Below, piece after piece: positions 7,656 to 17,277 of a DNA stretch of 35,033 nucleotides (its first letter is position 1; each line of letters begins with the position of its first letter). The stretch is from Segatella copri (GTDB taxonomy: Bacteria; Bacteroidota; Bacteroidia; Bacteroidales; Bacteroidaceae). The notes under the pieces are model-generated. The model saw only the letters and a list, made by a program, of their open reading frames with translations. It was not told where the DNA came from and made no database searches. The stretch is taken from positions 1 through 35,033 of the forward strand of contig NZ_VZAD01000080.1 in the NCBI RefSeq assembly GCF_009495355.1. The letters run 5' to 3'. A program made the position numbers and the translations under genes.

Positions 7656-8300
7656 TTATTTCTTAATCCATTTGCCATCGGTGTACCAACCCTTGAGCAC
7701 AATCTCGAATTTGAGCATTGAGTAAGCAGGAATGGTTAAACTGCTGCTCTGGCTGGAACCATAGCCGAGAGTGTAAGGCATGTAAACCATCCAGTGGTCG
7801 CCGATATGAGTCATTTTCATCAGGGCTGTGGCAAATCCGTCGACAACGCCCTTCACAATGAAATTGCTGGTCTGAGCCTTGTCGACATCATAGTCGCCGG
7901 TGGTGAAGTTGCTGTCGAAGACATAGTCGTTCTTCAGCATGCCCTTGTAGCTGACCATCACCGAGTCGGTGTAGAGAGGGCGCACGGCAGAACCTTCGCC
8001 CTGTCCCAATACCTGCACTACGATGTTGTCTTCCTGCTCATTGAAGGTAGGAGTGACGGGCTTGTTGTTGAGATCCGTATTTCCCGTCTGGTTCTCCATA
8101 CTCCAATTGCGGTAGACGTGCCATCCGTTGGCTTCTCCCTCCTGCTTGGCCTTGACGAGAATCTCGGCAAAAGCCGTCTTGTTCTTTGCCTGCCATTCGT
8201 CGTACTCGGAGTCGGTGTTTTCGTCAGTCTCGCTGCATGATGCCAGCACAAGAGCCGACATCATGAGCAGAAACAGATATTTCAAATTCTTCAAATTCAT
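7656..8300 (-). CDS. FKBP-type peptidyl-prolyl isomerase lipoprotein
   Basis: A 214-residue lipoprotein. A signal peptide with lipobox LASC places the lipidated cysteine at residue 22. The FKBP fold follows at about 105-207, with DSVMVSYKGMLKNDYVFDSNF, the VVDGFATALMKMTHIGDHWMV helix-strand and YGSS...IPAYSMLKFEIVL, which match the family pattern. Several FKBP active-site aromatics are present, but the helix motif has changed from the usual GVI-x-GW (here GVVDGFATAL), so substrate or activity may differ. It lies 26 nt downstream of the glycyl-tRNA synthetase gene on the same strand and before a strong terminator, which suggests one transcript. It is probably an envelope folding factor. Confidence 0.9.
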   Translation of the reverse strand: MNLKNLKYLFLLMMSALVLASCSETDENTDSEYDEWQAKNKTAFAEILVKAKQEGEANGWHVYRNWSMENQTGNTDLNNKPVTPTFNEQEDNIVVQVLGQGEGSAVRPLYTDSVMVSYKGMLKNDYVFDSNFTTGDYDVDKAQTSNFIVKGVVDGFATALMKMTHIGDHWMVYMPYTLGYGSSQSSSLTIPAYSMLKFEIVLKGWYTDGKWIKK

Positions 8301-8326
8301 CTATGTGTATTTGATTTTTTTATCGT

Positions 8327-9889
8327 TTAGAAGTCCTTGATCTCCTTGCCAAGCTTCTTCAGTACGCTCGTGATGCTCACACGGTCCTCGATGATGCCGC
8401 GAAGCTCGCTGATGGCAACACGCTCCTGCTTCATCGTGTCACGATAACGCAGAGTAACCTTGTGGTCGTTAGGAGTATCGTGGTCTACGGTGATACAGAA
8501 TGGAGTACCGATGGCGTCCTGACGGCGGTAACGCTTGCCGATAGAGTCCTTAGGATCGCCATAGTGGGTGTTGAAGTGGAACTTCAGCTCGTCAACGATC
8601 TCGTGAGCCAACTCGGGCAGGCCGTCCTTCTTGTCGAGTGGGAATACGGCACACTTCACAGGAGCCAATGCCTCAGGCAACTTCAGAACCACGCGGCTCT
8701 CGCCGTTCTCGAGCTTCTCCTCGCAGTAAGAGTGGCACATCACGCTGAGGAACATACGGTCTACACCGATAGAAGTCTCTACATCGTAAGGCACGTAGCT
8801 CTCGTTCTTCTCAGGATCGAAGTACTTGATAGAGCGGCCGCTGAACTTCTCGTGCTGAGAAAGGTCGAAGTTGGTACGGCTGTGAATGCCCTCTACCTCC
8901 TTGAAGCCAAATGGCATCTTGAACTCGATGTCGGTAGCTGCGTTGGCATAGTGGGCCAGCTTCTCGTGGTCGTGGTAGCGATAGTTCTCGTTGCCCATGC
9001 CGAGTGCCTCGTGCCATGCCAGACGAACCTTCTTCCAGTACTCAAACCACTTCATCTCGGTGCCAGGCTGGCAGAAGAACTGCATCTCCATCTGCTCGAA
9101 CTCGCGCATACGGAATACAAACTGGCGAGCCACAACCTCGTTGCGGAATGCCTTACCTATCTGGCAGATACCGAAAGGAAGCTTCATGCGGCCTGTCTTC
9201 TGAACGCTCAGGTAGTCGACAAAGATACCCTGGGCTGTCTCAGGACGCAGATAAACCTTGCTGGTAGCATCGCTCGCTGCACCCATCTGGGTAGAGAACA
9301 TCAGGTTGAACTGACGAACGTCTGTCCAGTTCTTGGTGCCGCTGATAGGGCATACGATGCCCTCGTCCTCGATGATCTGCTTCAGCATCTCGAGGTTAGG
9401 ACCCTGCATGGCCTCGGTGTAGCGGGCATGAAGGTCATCGAACTTCTTCTGATTCTCCAAGACGCGAGGATTGGTGGCGCGGAACTGAGCCTCGTCGAAG
9501 CTGTCGCCGAAGCGCTTCTTAGCCTTGGCGATCTCCTTGGCGATCTTCTCCTCGTATTTGGCCATGTGGTCCTCGATGAGCACATCGGCGCGATAACGCT
9601 TCTTCGAGTCGCGGTTGTCAATCAATGGATCATTGAACGCATCCACGTGACCTGAAGCCTTCCAAACAGTAGGGTGCATAAAGATGGCTGCGTCGAGACC
9701 CACAATGTTCTCGTGCAGCAATACCATGCTCTGCCACCAGTACTGCTTGATATTGTTTTTCAGCTCGACACCGTTCTGACCATAGTCGTAAACGGCTGCC
9801 AAACCATCATAAATTTCGCTACTTGGAAACACGAAGCCATACTCTTTGCAATGGCTTACAATCTTCTTAAAAACATCTTCTTGTGCCAT
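8327..9889 (-). CDS. glyQS: Glycyl-tRNA synthetase, single-chain dimeric type
   Basis: A 520-residue class II aminoacyl-tRNA synthetase that charges tRNA-Gly. It is the eukaryote/archaea-like alpha-2 type, not the alpha-2/beta-2 GlyQ+GlyS enzyme. Seen: YDYGQNGVELKNNIKQYWW near the N-terminus, the RPETAQGIFVDY segment, motif 2 (FRNEV...FRMREFEQME) and motif 3 (ETSIGVDRMFLSVM). The C-terminal anticodon-binding domain starts at about 415 (LAPVKCAVFPL). The length is normal for the family. The gene leads the FKBP gene and is divergent from the topoisomerase gene, with a 105-nt shared promoter region. Confidence 0.97.
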   Translation of the reverse strand: MAQEDVFKKIVSHCKEYGFVFPSSEIYDGLAAVYDYGQNGVELKNNIKQYWWQSMVLLHENIVGLDAAIFMHPTVWKASGHVDAFNDPLIDNRDSKKRYRADVLIEDHMAKYEEKIAKEIAKAKKRFGDSFDEAQFRATNPRVLENQKKFDDLHARYTEAMQGPNLEMLKQIIEDEGIVCPISGTKNWTDVRQFNLMFSTQMGAASDATSKVYLRPETAQGIFVDYLSVQKTGRMKLPFGICQIGKAFRNEVVARQFVFRMREFEQMEMQFFCQPGTEMKWFEYWKKVRLAWHEALGMGNENYRYHDHEKLAHYANAATDIEFKMPFGFKEVEGIHSRTNFDLSQHEKFSGRSIKYFDPEKNESYVPYDVETSIGVDRMFLSVMCHSYCEEKLENGESRVVLKLPEALAPVKCAVFPLDKKDGLPELAHEIVDELKFHFNTHYGDPKDSIGKRYRRQDAIGTPFCITVDHDTPNDHKVTLRYRDTMKQERVAISELRGIIEDRVSITSVLKKLGKEIKDF

Positions 9890-9919
9890 GATGAAATCTT
9901 ATATTTTTCAAATTTTCGG

Positions 9920-9959
9920 CAAAGATACGCCTTTTTCTCGAATTTTCTTTGTATTTTTG
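9920..9959. promoter_or_regulatory. Divergent promoter boxes between glyQS and the topoisomerase gene
   Basis: Minus-strand TATCTTTG (complement of 9920-9927) points to glyQS. Plus-strand TATTTTTG (9952-9959) lies 35 nt before the topoisomerase start. Neither has a convincing TTTG at the -33 distance. Confidence 0.5.
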
Positions 9960-9994
9960 CCTAAAATATATAAAATAAGTATTAAAAGCTATCT

Positions 9995-12862
9995 ATGAGC
10001 GACGAAATTAAAGACAAAGACGAACTTCAGAAGGGTGGTGAGCCACAAGATTTGGATGCGGCTGAACAGCATTCCGACTACAAGCCTGTCAACAGGTTTG
10101 ATGCTTCGGCGGTGCGCCATCTTAGCGGAATGTACCAGAACTGGTTCCTCGACTATGCCTCCTATGTGATTCTCGAGCGTGCCGTGCCTCATATCGAGGA
10201 CGGACTGAAGCCCGTGCAGCGACGCATACTGCACTCGATGAAGAGAATGGACGACGGAAGATACAACAAGGTGGCGAATATCGTGGGACACACCATGCAG
10301 TTTCACCCGCATGGTGACGCCTCTATCGGCGACGCACTCGTACAGATGGGACAGAAAGACCTGCTCATCGACACACAGGGAAACTGGGGAAATATCCTCA
10401 CCGGCGACCGTGCGGCGGCTTCACGATACATAGAGGCGCGTCTGTCCAAGTTCGCGCTCGACGTGGTGTTTAATCCCAAAACAACCGACTGGCAGCTCTC
10501 CTATGACGGCCGCAACAAGGAGCCTATTACGCTCCCCGCCAAGTTCCCCTTGCTGCTGGCACAGGGAGCAGAGGGCATCGCCGTAGGTCTGAGCAGTAAG
10601 GTGCTGCCACACAACTTCAATGAGCTTTGCGATGCTGCCGTACACTATCTCAAGGGCGATCCTTTCACCATCTATCCCGACTTCCCTACGGGTGGAGCCA
10701 TCGATGTGGGCAAGTATAACGACGGACAGCGTGGAGGCGTGCTGAAGGTGCGTGCCAAGATAGACAAACTCGACAACAAGACGCTTGTCATCACCGAGAT
10801 TCCTTTCAGCAAGACCACCGGAAGTCTCATCGACTCCATCACCAAGGCGGTGGAGAAGGGAAAGATAAAGGCCAGAAAGATAGAGGACGTTACCTCTGCC
10901 AACGTGGAAATCCTCGTCCATCTGGCTCCCGGAACCTCTTCCGACAAGACCATGGACGCACTCTATGCCTTCAGCGACTGCGAGATCAACATCTCGCCCA
11001 ACTGCTGTGTCATCGAGGACAATAAGCCTTGCTTCCTCACCGTGAGCGATGTGCTGCGCCACAGCGTAGACCGCACCATGGGACTGCTGCGCAAGGAGCT
11101 GATGCTGCGCAAGGGTGAACTGGAGGAGCAGCTCTTCTTCTCCTCGCTCGAGCGTATCTTCATCGAGGAGCGCATCTACAAGGAGCGCAAGTTCGAGCAG
11201 AGCAAGAGTCAGGACGAGGTTGTGGCCTTTATCGCCTCGAAGCTGGAGCCTTTCAAGGACAAGCTCTTCACAGCCGTAGTCGACGGAAAAGGCAAGGTGG
11301 AGTATGCATTCCACAGAGAGATAACGCGCGAGGACATTCTGAAACTCCTTGAAATCAAAATGCAGCGCATCCTGAAATATAATAAGGACAAGGCCGACGA
11401 CCTCTTGCTGAAAATCAAAGCCGAACTGGCGGAGATAGAGAACGACCTCGCCCACATGACTGATGTCACCATCAACTGGTTTGAATATCTCAAGACCAAG
11501 TATGGCAAGGCGCATCCACGACGCACCGAGATAAGAAACTTCGACACCATCGAGGTGACCAAGGTGGTGGAGGCCAATCAGAAACTCTACATCAACCGAC
11601 AGGAAGGATTCGTGGGTACAGGACTGAAGAAGGATGAGCTGGTGTGCAACTGCTCCGACCTCGACGATATCATCATCTTCTATAAGGACGGAAAGTTCAA
11701 GGTGACCAAGGTGGCCGACAAGATCTTCGTGGGAAAGAACATCCTTCATGTGCAGGTGTTCAAGAAGAACGATAAGCGAACCATCTACAACTGTGTGTAT
11801 CGCGATGGCAAGCAGGGCGAATACTTCATCAAGCGATTCAACGTGACGTCGATGACACGCGACAAGATGTACGACATCACGCAGGGAACGCCCGGAAGCC
11901 GTGTCGTCTACTTCACGGCCAACCCCAACGGCGAGGCTGAAATCATCAAGATAACACTGGATCCAGACCTCTCGAAGAAGCGACAGAGCATCTTTATCGA
12001 GAAAGACTTCTCGGATATTATCATCAAGGGACGTGCCGCCAAGGGCAATCTGCTCACCAGGAGAACCATCCGTCGCATTGGTCTGAAGAGTCATGGACAC
12101 AGTACCTTGGGAGGAAGAAAGGTGTGGTTCGATCCTGATGTCAACCGTATCAATTACGACGAGAACGGACGTTTCCTCGGCGAGTTTAATGACGATGAAT
12201 ATATCTTGGTGGTTCTCGACAATGGCGAGTTCTATATCACCAACTTCGACCCCAACAACCACTATGAGGACAATATCCTGCGACTGGAAAAGTGGGACGA
12301 GCATAAGATATGGACTGCCGTTCTCTATGATGCCGACAACGAAGGCTATCCTTACATCAAGCGATTCACCATGGACGCTGCCAAGCGCCATCAGAACTTC
12401 CTTGGCGAGAATGTCAACAGCAAGTTGATTCTCCTTACCGATACTGTTTATCCTCGTATCAAGGTGACTTACGGAGGTGTGGATGCTGTGCGTCCTGCCG
12501 AGGAAATCGACGCCGAGCAGTTTATCGCACAGAAGAGTTTCAAGGCTAAGGGAAAACGACTCTCTACCTGGAACATAGGTTCTATAGAGGAAATAGAGCC
12601 GACCCGTTTCCCAGAGCCTGCAGATACAGCCGATGCTGCCGACGCAGCCGAGGGCGATGAGACGACAGCCGATGGCGATGCTGCCGACAGCAAAGTGTCG
12701 TCCCGGACAAAGGCAAAATCATCCGACGAGAACCTCGACCCTGATGCCGGCAAGAGCCAGCAACAGATTATCGATGAGCTGACAGGACAGACAAGCCTCT
12801 TCGACGATAAGAACTTTACTGCGGAAGACGAAAAAGACCGCGACTGGCTGAAGGATCAATAG
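9995..12862 (+). CDS. parC: Type II topoisomerase subunit A (ParC/GyrA family)
   Basis: A 955-residue DNA-cleaving subunit of a type II topoisomerase. The catalytic tyrosine is Tyr145 in AAASRYIEARLSKF. The winged-helix region before it has HPHGDASIGDALV at 104-116. The coiled-coil arm and a degenerate beta-pinwheel-like C-terminal part follow, ending in an Ala/Asp/Glu-rich tail (about 865-955). Motifs such as TDWQLSYDGRNKEP look more like ParC (topoisomerase IV) than GyrA, and no clear GyrA box is visible. No ParE/GyrB gene is adjacent, so the symbol is tentative. At the position of the quinolone-resistance serine (GyrA Ser83 in E. coli) this protein has Ala109; the acidic partner position is Asp113. 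Confidence 0.9.
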   Translation: MSDEIKDKDELQKGGEPQDLDAAEQHSDYKPVNRFDASAVRHLSGMYQNWFLDYASYVILERAVPHIEDGLKPVQRRILHSMKRMDDGRYNKVANIVGHTMQFHPHGDASIGDALVQMGQKDLLIDTQGNWGNILTGDRAAASRYIEARLSKFALDVVFNPKTTDWQLSYDGRNKEPITLPAKFPLLLAQGAEGIAVGLSSKVLPHNFNELCDAAVHYLKGDPFTIYPDFPTGGAIDVGKYNDGQRGGVLKVRAKIDKLDNKTLVITEIPFSKTTGSLIDSITKAVEKGKIKARKIEDVTSANVEILVHLAPGTSSDKTMDALYAFSDCEINISPNCCVIEDNKPCFLTVSDVLRHSVDRTMGLLRKELMLRKGELEEQLFFSSLERIFIEERIYKERKFEQSKSQDEVVAFIASKLEPFKDKLFTAVVDGKGKVEYAFHREITREDILKLLEIKMQRILKYNKDKADDLLLKIKAELAEIENDLAHMTDVTINWFEYLKTKYGKAHPRRTEIRNFDTIEVTKVVEANQKLYINRQEGFVGTGLKKDELVCNCSDLDDIIIFYKDGKFKVTKVADKIFVGKNILHVQVFKKNDKRTIYNCVYRDGKQGEYFIKRFNVTSMTRDKMYDITQGTPGSRVVYFTANPNGEAEIIKITLDPDLSKKRQSIFIEKDFSDIIIKGRAAKGNLLTRRTIRRIGLKSHGHSTLGGRKVWFDPDVNRINYDENGRFLGEFNDDEYILVVLDNGEFYITNFDPNNHYEDNILRLEKWDEHKIWTAVLYDADNEGYPYIKRFTMDAAKRHQNFLGENVNSKLILLTDTVYPRIKVTYGGVDAVRPAEEIDAEQFIAQKSFKAKGKRLSTWNIGSIEEIEPTRFPEPADTADAADAAEGDETTADGDAADSKVSSRTKAKSSDENLDPDAGKSQQQIIDELTGQTSLFDDKNFTAEDEKDRDWLKDQ

Positions 12863-12909
12863 GGGAGTTGCTTCAGGAGTTAAAGAAGAAACTTCCTTCC
12901 CCATAAAGA

Positions 12910-12947
12910 AAGCCGCCCCAGAAGCTTAAAGCTATCTGTGGCGGCTT
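12910..12947. terminator. Terminator between convergent topoisomerase and OmpA-like genes
   Basis: A GC-rich stem AAGCCGCC...GGCGGCTT extends inward with one mismatch (CAGA / TCTG). On the minus strand it is followed by TCTTTAT and on the plus strand by AAAAGAAAA. It most likely serves the minus-strand OmpA-like gene, and perhaps both. Confidence 0.7.
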
Positions 12948-12972
12948 AAAAGAAAAGATTTACCCTGTATTA

Positions 12973-14259
12973 TTACTCAATAATAATCAAAACTCTGCGG
13001 CATTCCTCCTTTGAACAGCCGTTGCTGTCGCCAATGGCCTTCCCCAACTTGATGTCGAAGTCCTTGATGCCTTGTTTCTTCAGGAAGTTGACAACATTGT
13101 TCAGACGACCCTCGCTGAGTTTGTAGTTCTTTGAAGAAACTCCGTCCGACGAAGCCTCACCGATGATGGTAAGCTTGTAGTCGCCCTGTTCCTTCAGGGT
13201 GTTGATAAACTTCTTCAAGCGAAGTCTTTCCTGAGTCGTGATGTTGGTCTTGTCTACGGTGAAGAATACCTCGTAAGACTTCACCTTCTTCGACTTCTCG
13301 CAGTCGTCGAGCAATGACTGCAGCTCGGCATTGTCCTTGCGGCAAGCCTTCAGACTCTCAGACAATCCGTCGTATGCACGCTGCTTTTCAGCCAATTGCT
13401 TTTCGTAGGCTTCCTTCATTTCGGCCTGATCTCTCAGAGCCTTGTAGTAGCGGGCCTTGTTGCTTGGCATCACCTTGCTGACGAAGTTGAAGCGAAGAAC
13501 CACTCCTGCACTGTACATTCCCTTAGGAGTCAAGTCCTTGTTGAGAGGCAGATAACTATATCTGCCGAATACGCCTGCTGTCCAGCGAGAGGAAAGGTCG
13601 TATTCCAACGACAGGGTTGCCGGGATATACATCGCGTCAACATGTTCGTTGAAGGCATGGCTCTTCATGTAGTTGTGGGTGTAGACGTTGTAGTATCCTT
13701 CACCCTTGGCAACAGCCATTTCTCTGCAAGAGAAGGTAGTGGAGTTGCGGCTCCATCCACGCAGATAACCGACACCGACTCCCAACCAGAGGTTGAGCTG
13801 CTGAGCCTTGCGGTTGTGCCAGAACTCCATGATGTTGAAGTCTACATTTAGGTCGGCCATGGCGTACTGCATGGTATAGCGGTTCTGGAATCTGTCCATC
13901 TTGGTCTCCAAGGTCGTAGGATAGGTTTTTCCTGTAGAAGGATCTTTTATCTCATAATCCCTGTTCGTTGTGGTAGAGAGCATGCCCTTGTCTGTCGACC
14001 TCAGCATGTCGTACTCTAAGTTCAAACCCAGTCTTACCCAGGGCTTGATATTGTATTTCACTCCGACACCTCCGAAGGGCATGATGTGCTTTCTTTTAGC
14101 TATATCGTCCATACCCCTCATGCCATGATACAGAGTTCCTCCTCCCTGGATGTAAACCGACCAAGTGTGAGTACGCACCGTATCATTGTAGGTTTGTGCT
14201 TGGAGTGTGGCAGCCGTCGCTAAGACGGCGACTGCCAAGGTTAAACGTTTTATTCTCAT
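12973..14259 (-). CDS. OmpA family outer-membrane protein
   Basis: A 428-residue protein starting MRIKRLTLAVAVLATAATLQAQ (signal peptide). About 22-275 reads as alternating amphipathic strands ending in LRFNFVSK, consistent with an outer-membrane beta-barrel. A coiled-coil-like linker (about 285-325, rich in E/K/A/L) follows. The C-terminal domain (about 330-428) is OmpA-like: SYEVFFTVDKTNIT, ASSDGVSSKNYKLSEGRLNN and VVNFLKKQGI. That domain normally anchors the protein to peptidoglycan; the match is imperfect. The start at 14259 was chosen over an upstream ATG at 14295 because the signal peptide begins there. It lies 76 nt downstream of the long repeat lipoprotein on the same strand, so the two may act together at the cell surface. 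Confidence 0.88.
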   Translation of the reverse strand: MRIKRLTLAVAVLATAATLQAQTYNDTVRTHTWSVYIQGGGTLYHGMRGMDDIAKRKHIMPFGGVGVKYNIKPWVRLGLNLEYDMLRSTDKGMLSTTTNRDYEIKDPSTGKTYPTTLETKMDRFQNRYTMQYAMADLNVDFNIMEFWHNRKAQQLNLWLGVGVGYLRGWSRNSTTFSCREMAVAKGEGYYNVYTHNYMKSHAFNEHVDAMYIPATLSLEYDLSSRWTAGVFGRYSYLPLNKDLTPKGMYSAGVVLRFNFVSKVMPSNKARYYKALRDQAEMKEAYEKQLAEKQRAYDGLSESLKACRKDNAELQSLLDDCEKSKKVKSYEVFFTVDKTNITTQERLRLKKFINTLKEQGDYKLTIIGEASSDGVSSKNYKLSEGRLNNVVNFLKKQGIKDFDIKLGKAIGDSNGCSKEECRRVLIIIE

Positions 14260-14335
14260 AATTGTAACTGCTTTGAATTTGTAATGCGGTAGCATATTGG
14301 CATGAGATATTCATGCTCTTTCTGCAGATTCTTAC

Positions 14336-17119
14336 TTATTCGGGATACTCGAAAGATGGAGTTCCTGTTGCATCAGCATCATTTTGCAAGTAAAAGTTGC
14401 ACTTCAAAACCGACATGATGACTCCATCTTTATAGGTAGTCAAGTTAAGCAATGTGTTGCTGACTCCTCCATAGGAGAGGCTATTCTTTCCTTTGGCATC
14501 CACGTAAAGGATGTGTAAGATGTTCTTAACGGTTGAAGTAATATTATAATTCATCTGCTCTGGCACTTTGGCTATTCTGATAACCTTCTTGCCGTTGGCG
14601 AGTTGCATGGGCTGGAGTGTACCTGCCACAACTTCTGTTGTTGAAACAACTTGCTCGGTATTTACCTTGATTAAGTTGTTGTTCTGTACCGTGCCTGTAT
14701 AAGCTGAATAGTAGGCGTAGCACAGGATAGTAGGCTTTTGTACCTCAAGCATGTCTGAGATGATTTTCTTCAGAGTTGGGTCTGCTGATACTGCTGCCCA
14801 CATCGCTGGTTCCATGTATACAGAGGTTTTGTCGGCTGGATCCTGATAGATGCCGTTGTCGGCAGCCATCTTTTCCAACTGCTTGAGCATGGCTTGTGAG
14901 TTGGCGTCCTGCTTGTCCTTCAGCTCTTTAATGGCTGTAGTAAGGGCATTCTGCAACTTGGTGTTAGATTTTACTACCTTGCTAACTCCTTTAGCGATAG
15001 CAGTGTTGAGAGCTGCGGTCTGTGCGGTGATAGCATCAACCACTCCTGCGATGACAAGGTTCATGTCGGTTGTCTGCTGTGTGATGGCACTCTTTATGCC
15101 GTTCTCCAAGCCTGTGATAGAGCCCTTAATCTCGCCTCCCTGTGTGGTGATGGCTGTTCCGATAATGCCGCCCTGTTGGTTTACTGCTGCCACAATAACG
15201 TCACCGTTCTGACCGATGGCTGTAACGATCTTGCCGCCCTGCTGCTCTATCATCTCCTTCAGAGCAATGAGCTGGTTCTTCATGCCGTTTTCCATGTTGA
15301 CGATGGCTGTTGTGTTGTCACTCAACTTAACGATGAGTTGTCCTGTCATGTCATCGATGCTACCCTTTACTGCTGTGTAGCCCGTGGTGATGTTGGTGTT
15401 CACGTTGTCGATGGCGGTCTTAAGGTTGCTGAGTTCTGTCTTGATATCGCCAAGTGCAGAGTTGTTGCTTCCAAGTTTGTTCTCCACTGATGTGAGACGG
15501 AGATCGAGCGTGGTATTAATCTTATCGTTAACTACCTTAATCTCTGCCAGTCCTGCACCTACAGTGGTGTTGATGGCCTCAAGCTTTGTGCCTAACGTCA
15601 AGGTCTGGCTCTTCAACTCGGTTGTGAGGTCGAGGATGCTACTCTTGAGCTGTGCTGCGATGAGTGAGCCTTTGGTGTCGATGGTGAGGCGGAGCAGTTT
15701 GCTCTGTGCTTCGAACGTATCGCTCAAATTACCAATAGCAGTTACAATCTTTTTGCCATGGTTGTCGATATTGGTATTCAACTCGGTGAAACCATTAACA
15801 AGCGTAGTGTTGATCTGAGCAAGACCTGCCTGAGTGGTCTCTTCAAGGAGCTTAATGGCACCTGTGTTCTCGTTAATTTCTACCTTGATGTCTGCGAGAC
15901 CAGTCTGTACTGCTAAGGTGAGTGCATTGAGACGTTCAGCCAGACTATTTGATTGGTCGTTGATTGCTTGGATGATGGCATCAGCCTTAGCCACGATGGT
16001 AGCATTGAGGAGCTTGCCAGTGGTGTCAATCTGCAGGCGCAGAACCTCTCCATTCTTGTTCATAGCGGTCACAATCTTATCTCCATTTTCGTTCATTGTG
16101 GTCTTGATAGCTGTGAAGCCATCGATCAATGTAGCATCTATCTTCAGCAAGCTGGTATTGAGATTTCCTAAGCTACCCTGAGTATTGTCATCGAGGAGTT
16201 TGATGGCACCAGTGTTCTTGTCTATTTCCACCTTGATGTTTGCCAAACCTGTCTCTATAGCTGTGGTCAGTGCATTGAAACGAGACTCCATGCTTGCTGT
16301 CTGGTCGTTGATAGCCTTGATGATAGCATCAGCCTTAGCGATTAAGGTCGCATTGAGGAGCTTGCCTGTGGTGTCGATCTGTAGGCGCAGAACTTCAGCA
16401 TTTTCGTTCAATGCGGTCACGATCTTGTTGCCATTTTCATCTATTGTGGTCTTGATAGCTGTGAAGCCATTGAAGATTGTCGTGTTGATGGTGTTGAGAC
16501 CAGCCTTCAGGCTCTCGCCCTGTGCTGTGATGGCACCAGTGTTGTTGTTGATCTCCACCTTGATGTCGGCAAATCCGCCCTTCACGGCAGCTGTCAAGGC
16601 TGCTATGCGCTCTGCCATGGTGTTGCCCAGGTTGTTGATAACGTCTACAAGAGCATTGCCAGAAGCCAAGATTTGTGCTGAGATAAGCTTACCTGTGGCA
16701 TCTATCTGCAGGCGCAGAATTTCGCCGTTCTGGTTCATGGCATATACGATGGCTTCGCCCTGTGCGGTTACCTGACCTGTGAGTGTGGTCAATTGTGCGG
16801 TTAAGGCTTCGAAACCATTAAATAAAGATGTGTTGATGTCTTTAAGACCATTCTTTGTATTTTCACTCAATACTGTGATGGCACCCGTGTTGGCATCTAC
16901 TGCCAACTTAATGTCTGCCATGCCGTCTCTCAACAATGTGTTGAGGGCGTCAAATCGCTCTTTCAGTGTCTTGTTTAAGTTGTTGACTGCATCTACCAAT
17001 GCAGAGTAGTCATTGATAAATGTGTTTCCACCATAATCGACAGTGGGTTCTGTCACGTCCGTACATGCCGTCAAGCTCAAGGCTGCTATGAGCAACATAG
17101 GATAAAACTTCTTTTTCAT
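14336..17119 (-). CDS. Long coiled-coil lipoprotein with internal repeats
   Basis: A 927-residue predicted lipoprotein (MKKKFYPMLLIAALSLTAC; lipidated Cys19). Residues about 60-490 are built from a 109-116-residue repeat. The anchor LRLQID (or LRLTID) occurs at 135, 244, 360 and 476; the anchor A(D/N)IKVEI...NTGAI occurs in full at about 68, 184, 293 and 409, and as AEIKVV at 525. The rest, up to about 750, is a heptad-like run rich in L, I, T, N and K, suggesting a long coiled-coil fibre. A C-terminal globular domain (about 755-927) follows. I do not recognise a named family. Neighbouring repeats share DNA blocks almost unchanged (e.g. 16083-16125 versus 16436-16478), which suggests recent duplication. 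It is likely a surface fibre or envelope spacer, perhaps partnered with the OmpA-like protein encoded next. Confidence 0.85.
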   Translation of the reverse strand: MKKKFYPMLLIAALSLTACTDVTEPTVDYGGNTFINDYSALVDAVNNLNKTLKERFDALNTLLRDGMADIKLAVDANTGAITVLSENTKNGLKDINTSLFNGFEALTAQLTTLTGQVTAQGEAIVYAMNQNGEILRLQIDATGKLISAQILASGNALVDVINNLGNTMAERIAALTAAVKGGFADIKVEINNNTGAITAQGESLKAGLNTINTTIFNGFTAIKTTIDENGNKIVTALNENAEVLRLQIDTTGKLLNATLIAKADAIIKAINDQTASMESRFNALTTAIETGLANIKVEIDKNTGAIKLLDDNTQGSLGNLNTSLLKIDATLIDGFTAIKTTMNENGDKIVTAMNKNGEVLRLQIDTTGKLLNATIVAKADAIIQAINDQSNSLAERLNALTLAVQTGLADIKVEINENTGAIKLLEETTQAGLAQINTTLVNGFTELNTNIDNHGKKIVTAIGNLSDTFEAQSKLLRLTIDTKGSLIAAQLKSSILDLTTELKSQTLTLGTKLEAINTTVGAGLAEIKVVNDKINTTLDLRLTSVENKLGSNNSALGDIKTELSNLKTAIDNVNTNITTGYTAVKGSIDDMTGQLIVKLSDNTTAIVNMENGMKNQLIALKEMIEQQGGKIVTAIGQNGDVIVAAVNQQGGIIGTAITTQGGEIKGSITGLENGIKSAITQQTTDMNLVIAGVVDAITAQTAALNTAIAKGVSKVVKSNTKLQNALTTAIKELKDKQDANSQAMLKQLEKMAADNGIYQDPADKTSVYMEPAMWAAVSADPTLKKIISDMLEVQKPTILCYAYYSAYTGTVQNNNLIKVNTEQVVSTTEVVAGTLQPMQLANGKKVIRIAKVPEQMNYNITSTVKNILHILYVDAKGKNSLSYGGVSNTLLNLTTYKDGVIMSVLKCNFYLQNDADATGTPSFEYPE

Positions 17120-17248
17120 AATTAATTTAGGTTTTAAGCTCCACTTTTCCTTATACACCTTTTAAATATATTTACTTTCATATATCTTATTACAATATAA
17201 ATATAAAAAAGGGAAGCAGTTAATAAAATAGGTTATTACTTTCGACTG

Positions 17249-17256
17249 CAAAAATA
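17249..17256 (-). promoter_or_regulatory. -7 box upstream of the repeat lipoprotein gene
   Basis: The minus strand reads TATTTTTG (complement of 17249-17256), 130 nt upstream of the lipoprotein start at 17119. No clear TTTG lies at the usual -33 distance, which could mean activator dependence. The direct repeats at 17278-17314 lie just upstream. Confidence 0.5.
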
Positions 17257-17277
17257 AGTAAAAACTAATCAACGGGA

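Noticed and set aside
10421..12391. Long minus-strand open frame inside the topoisomerase gene
   Set aside because: Antisense shadow of a highly conserved gene; no start signals or known domain.
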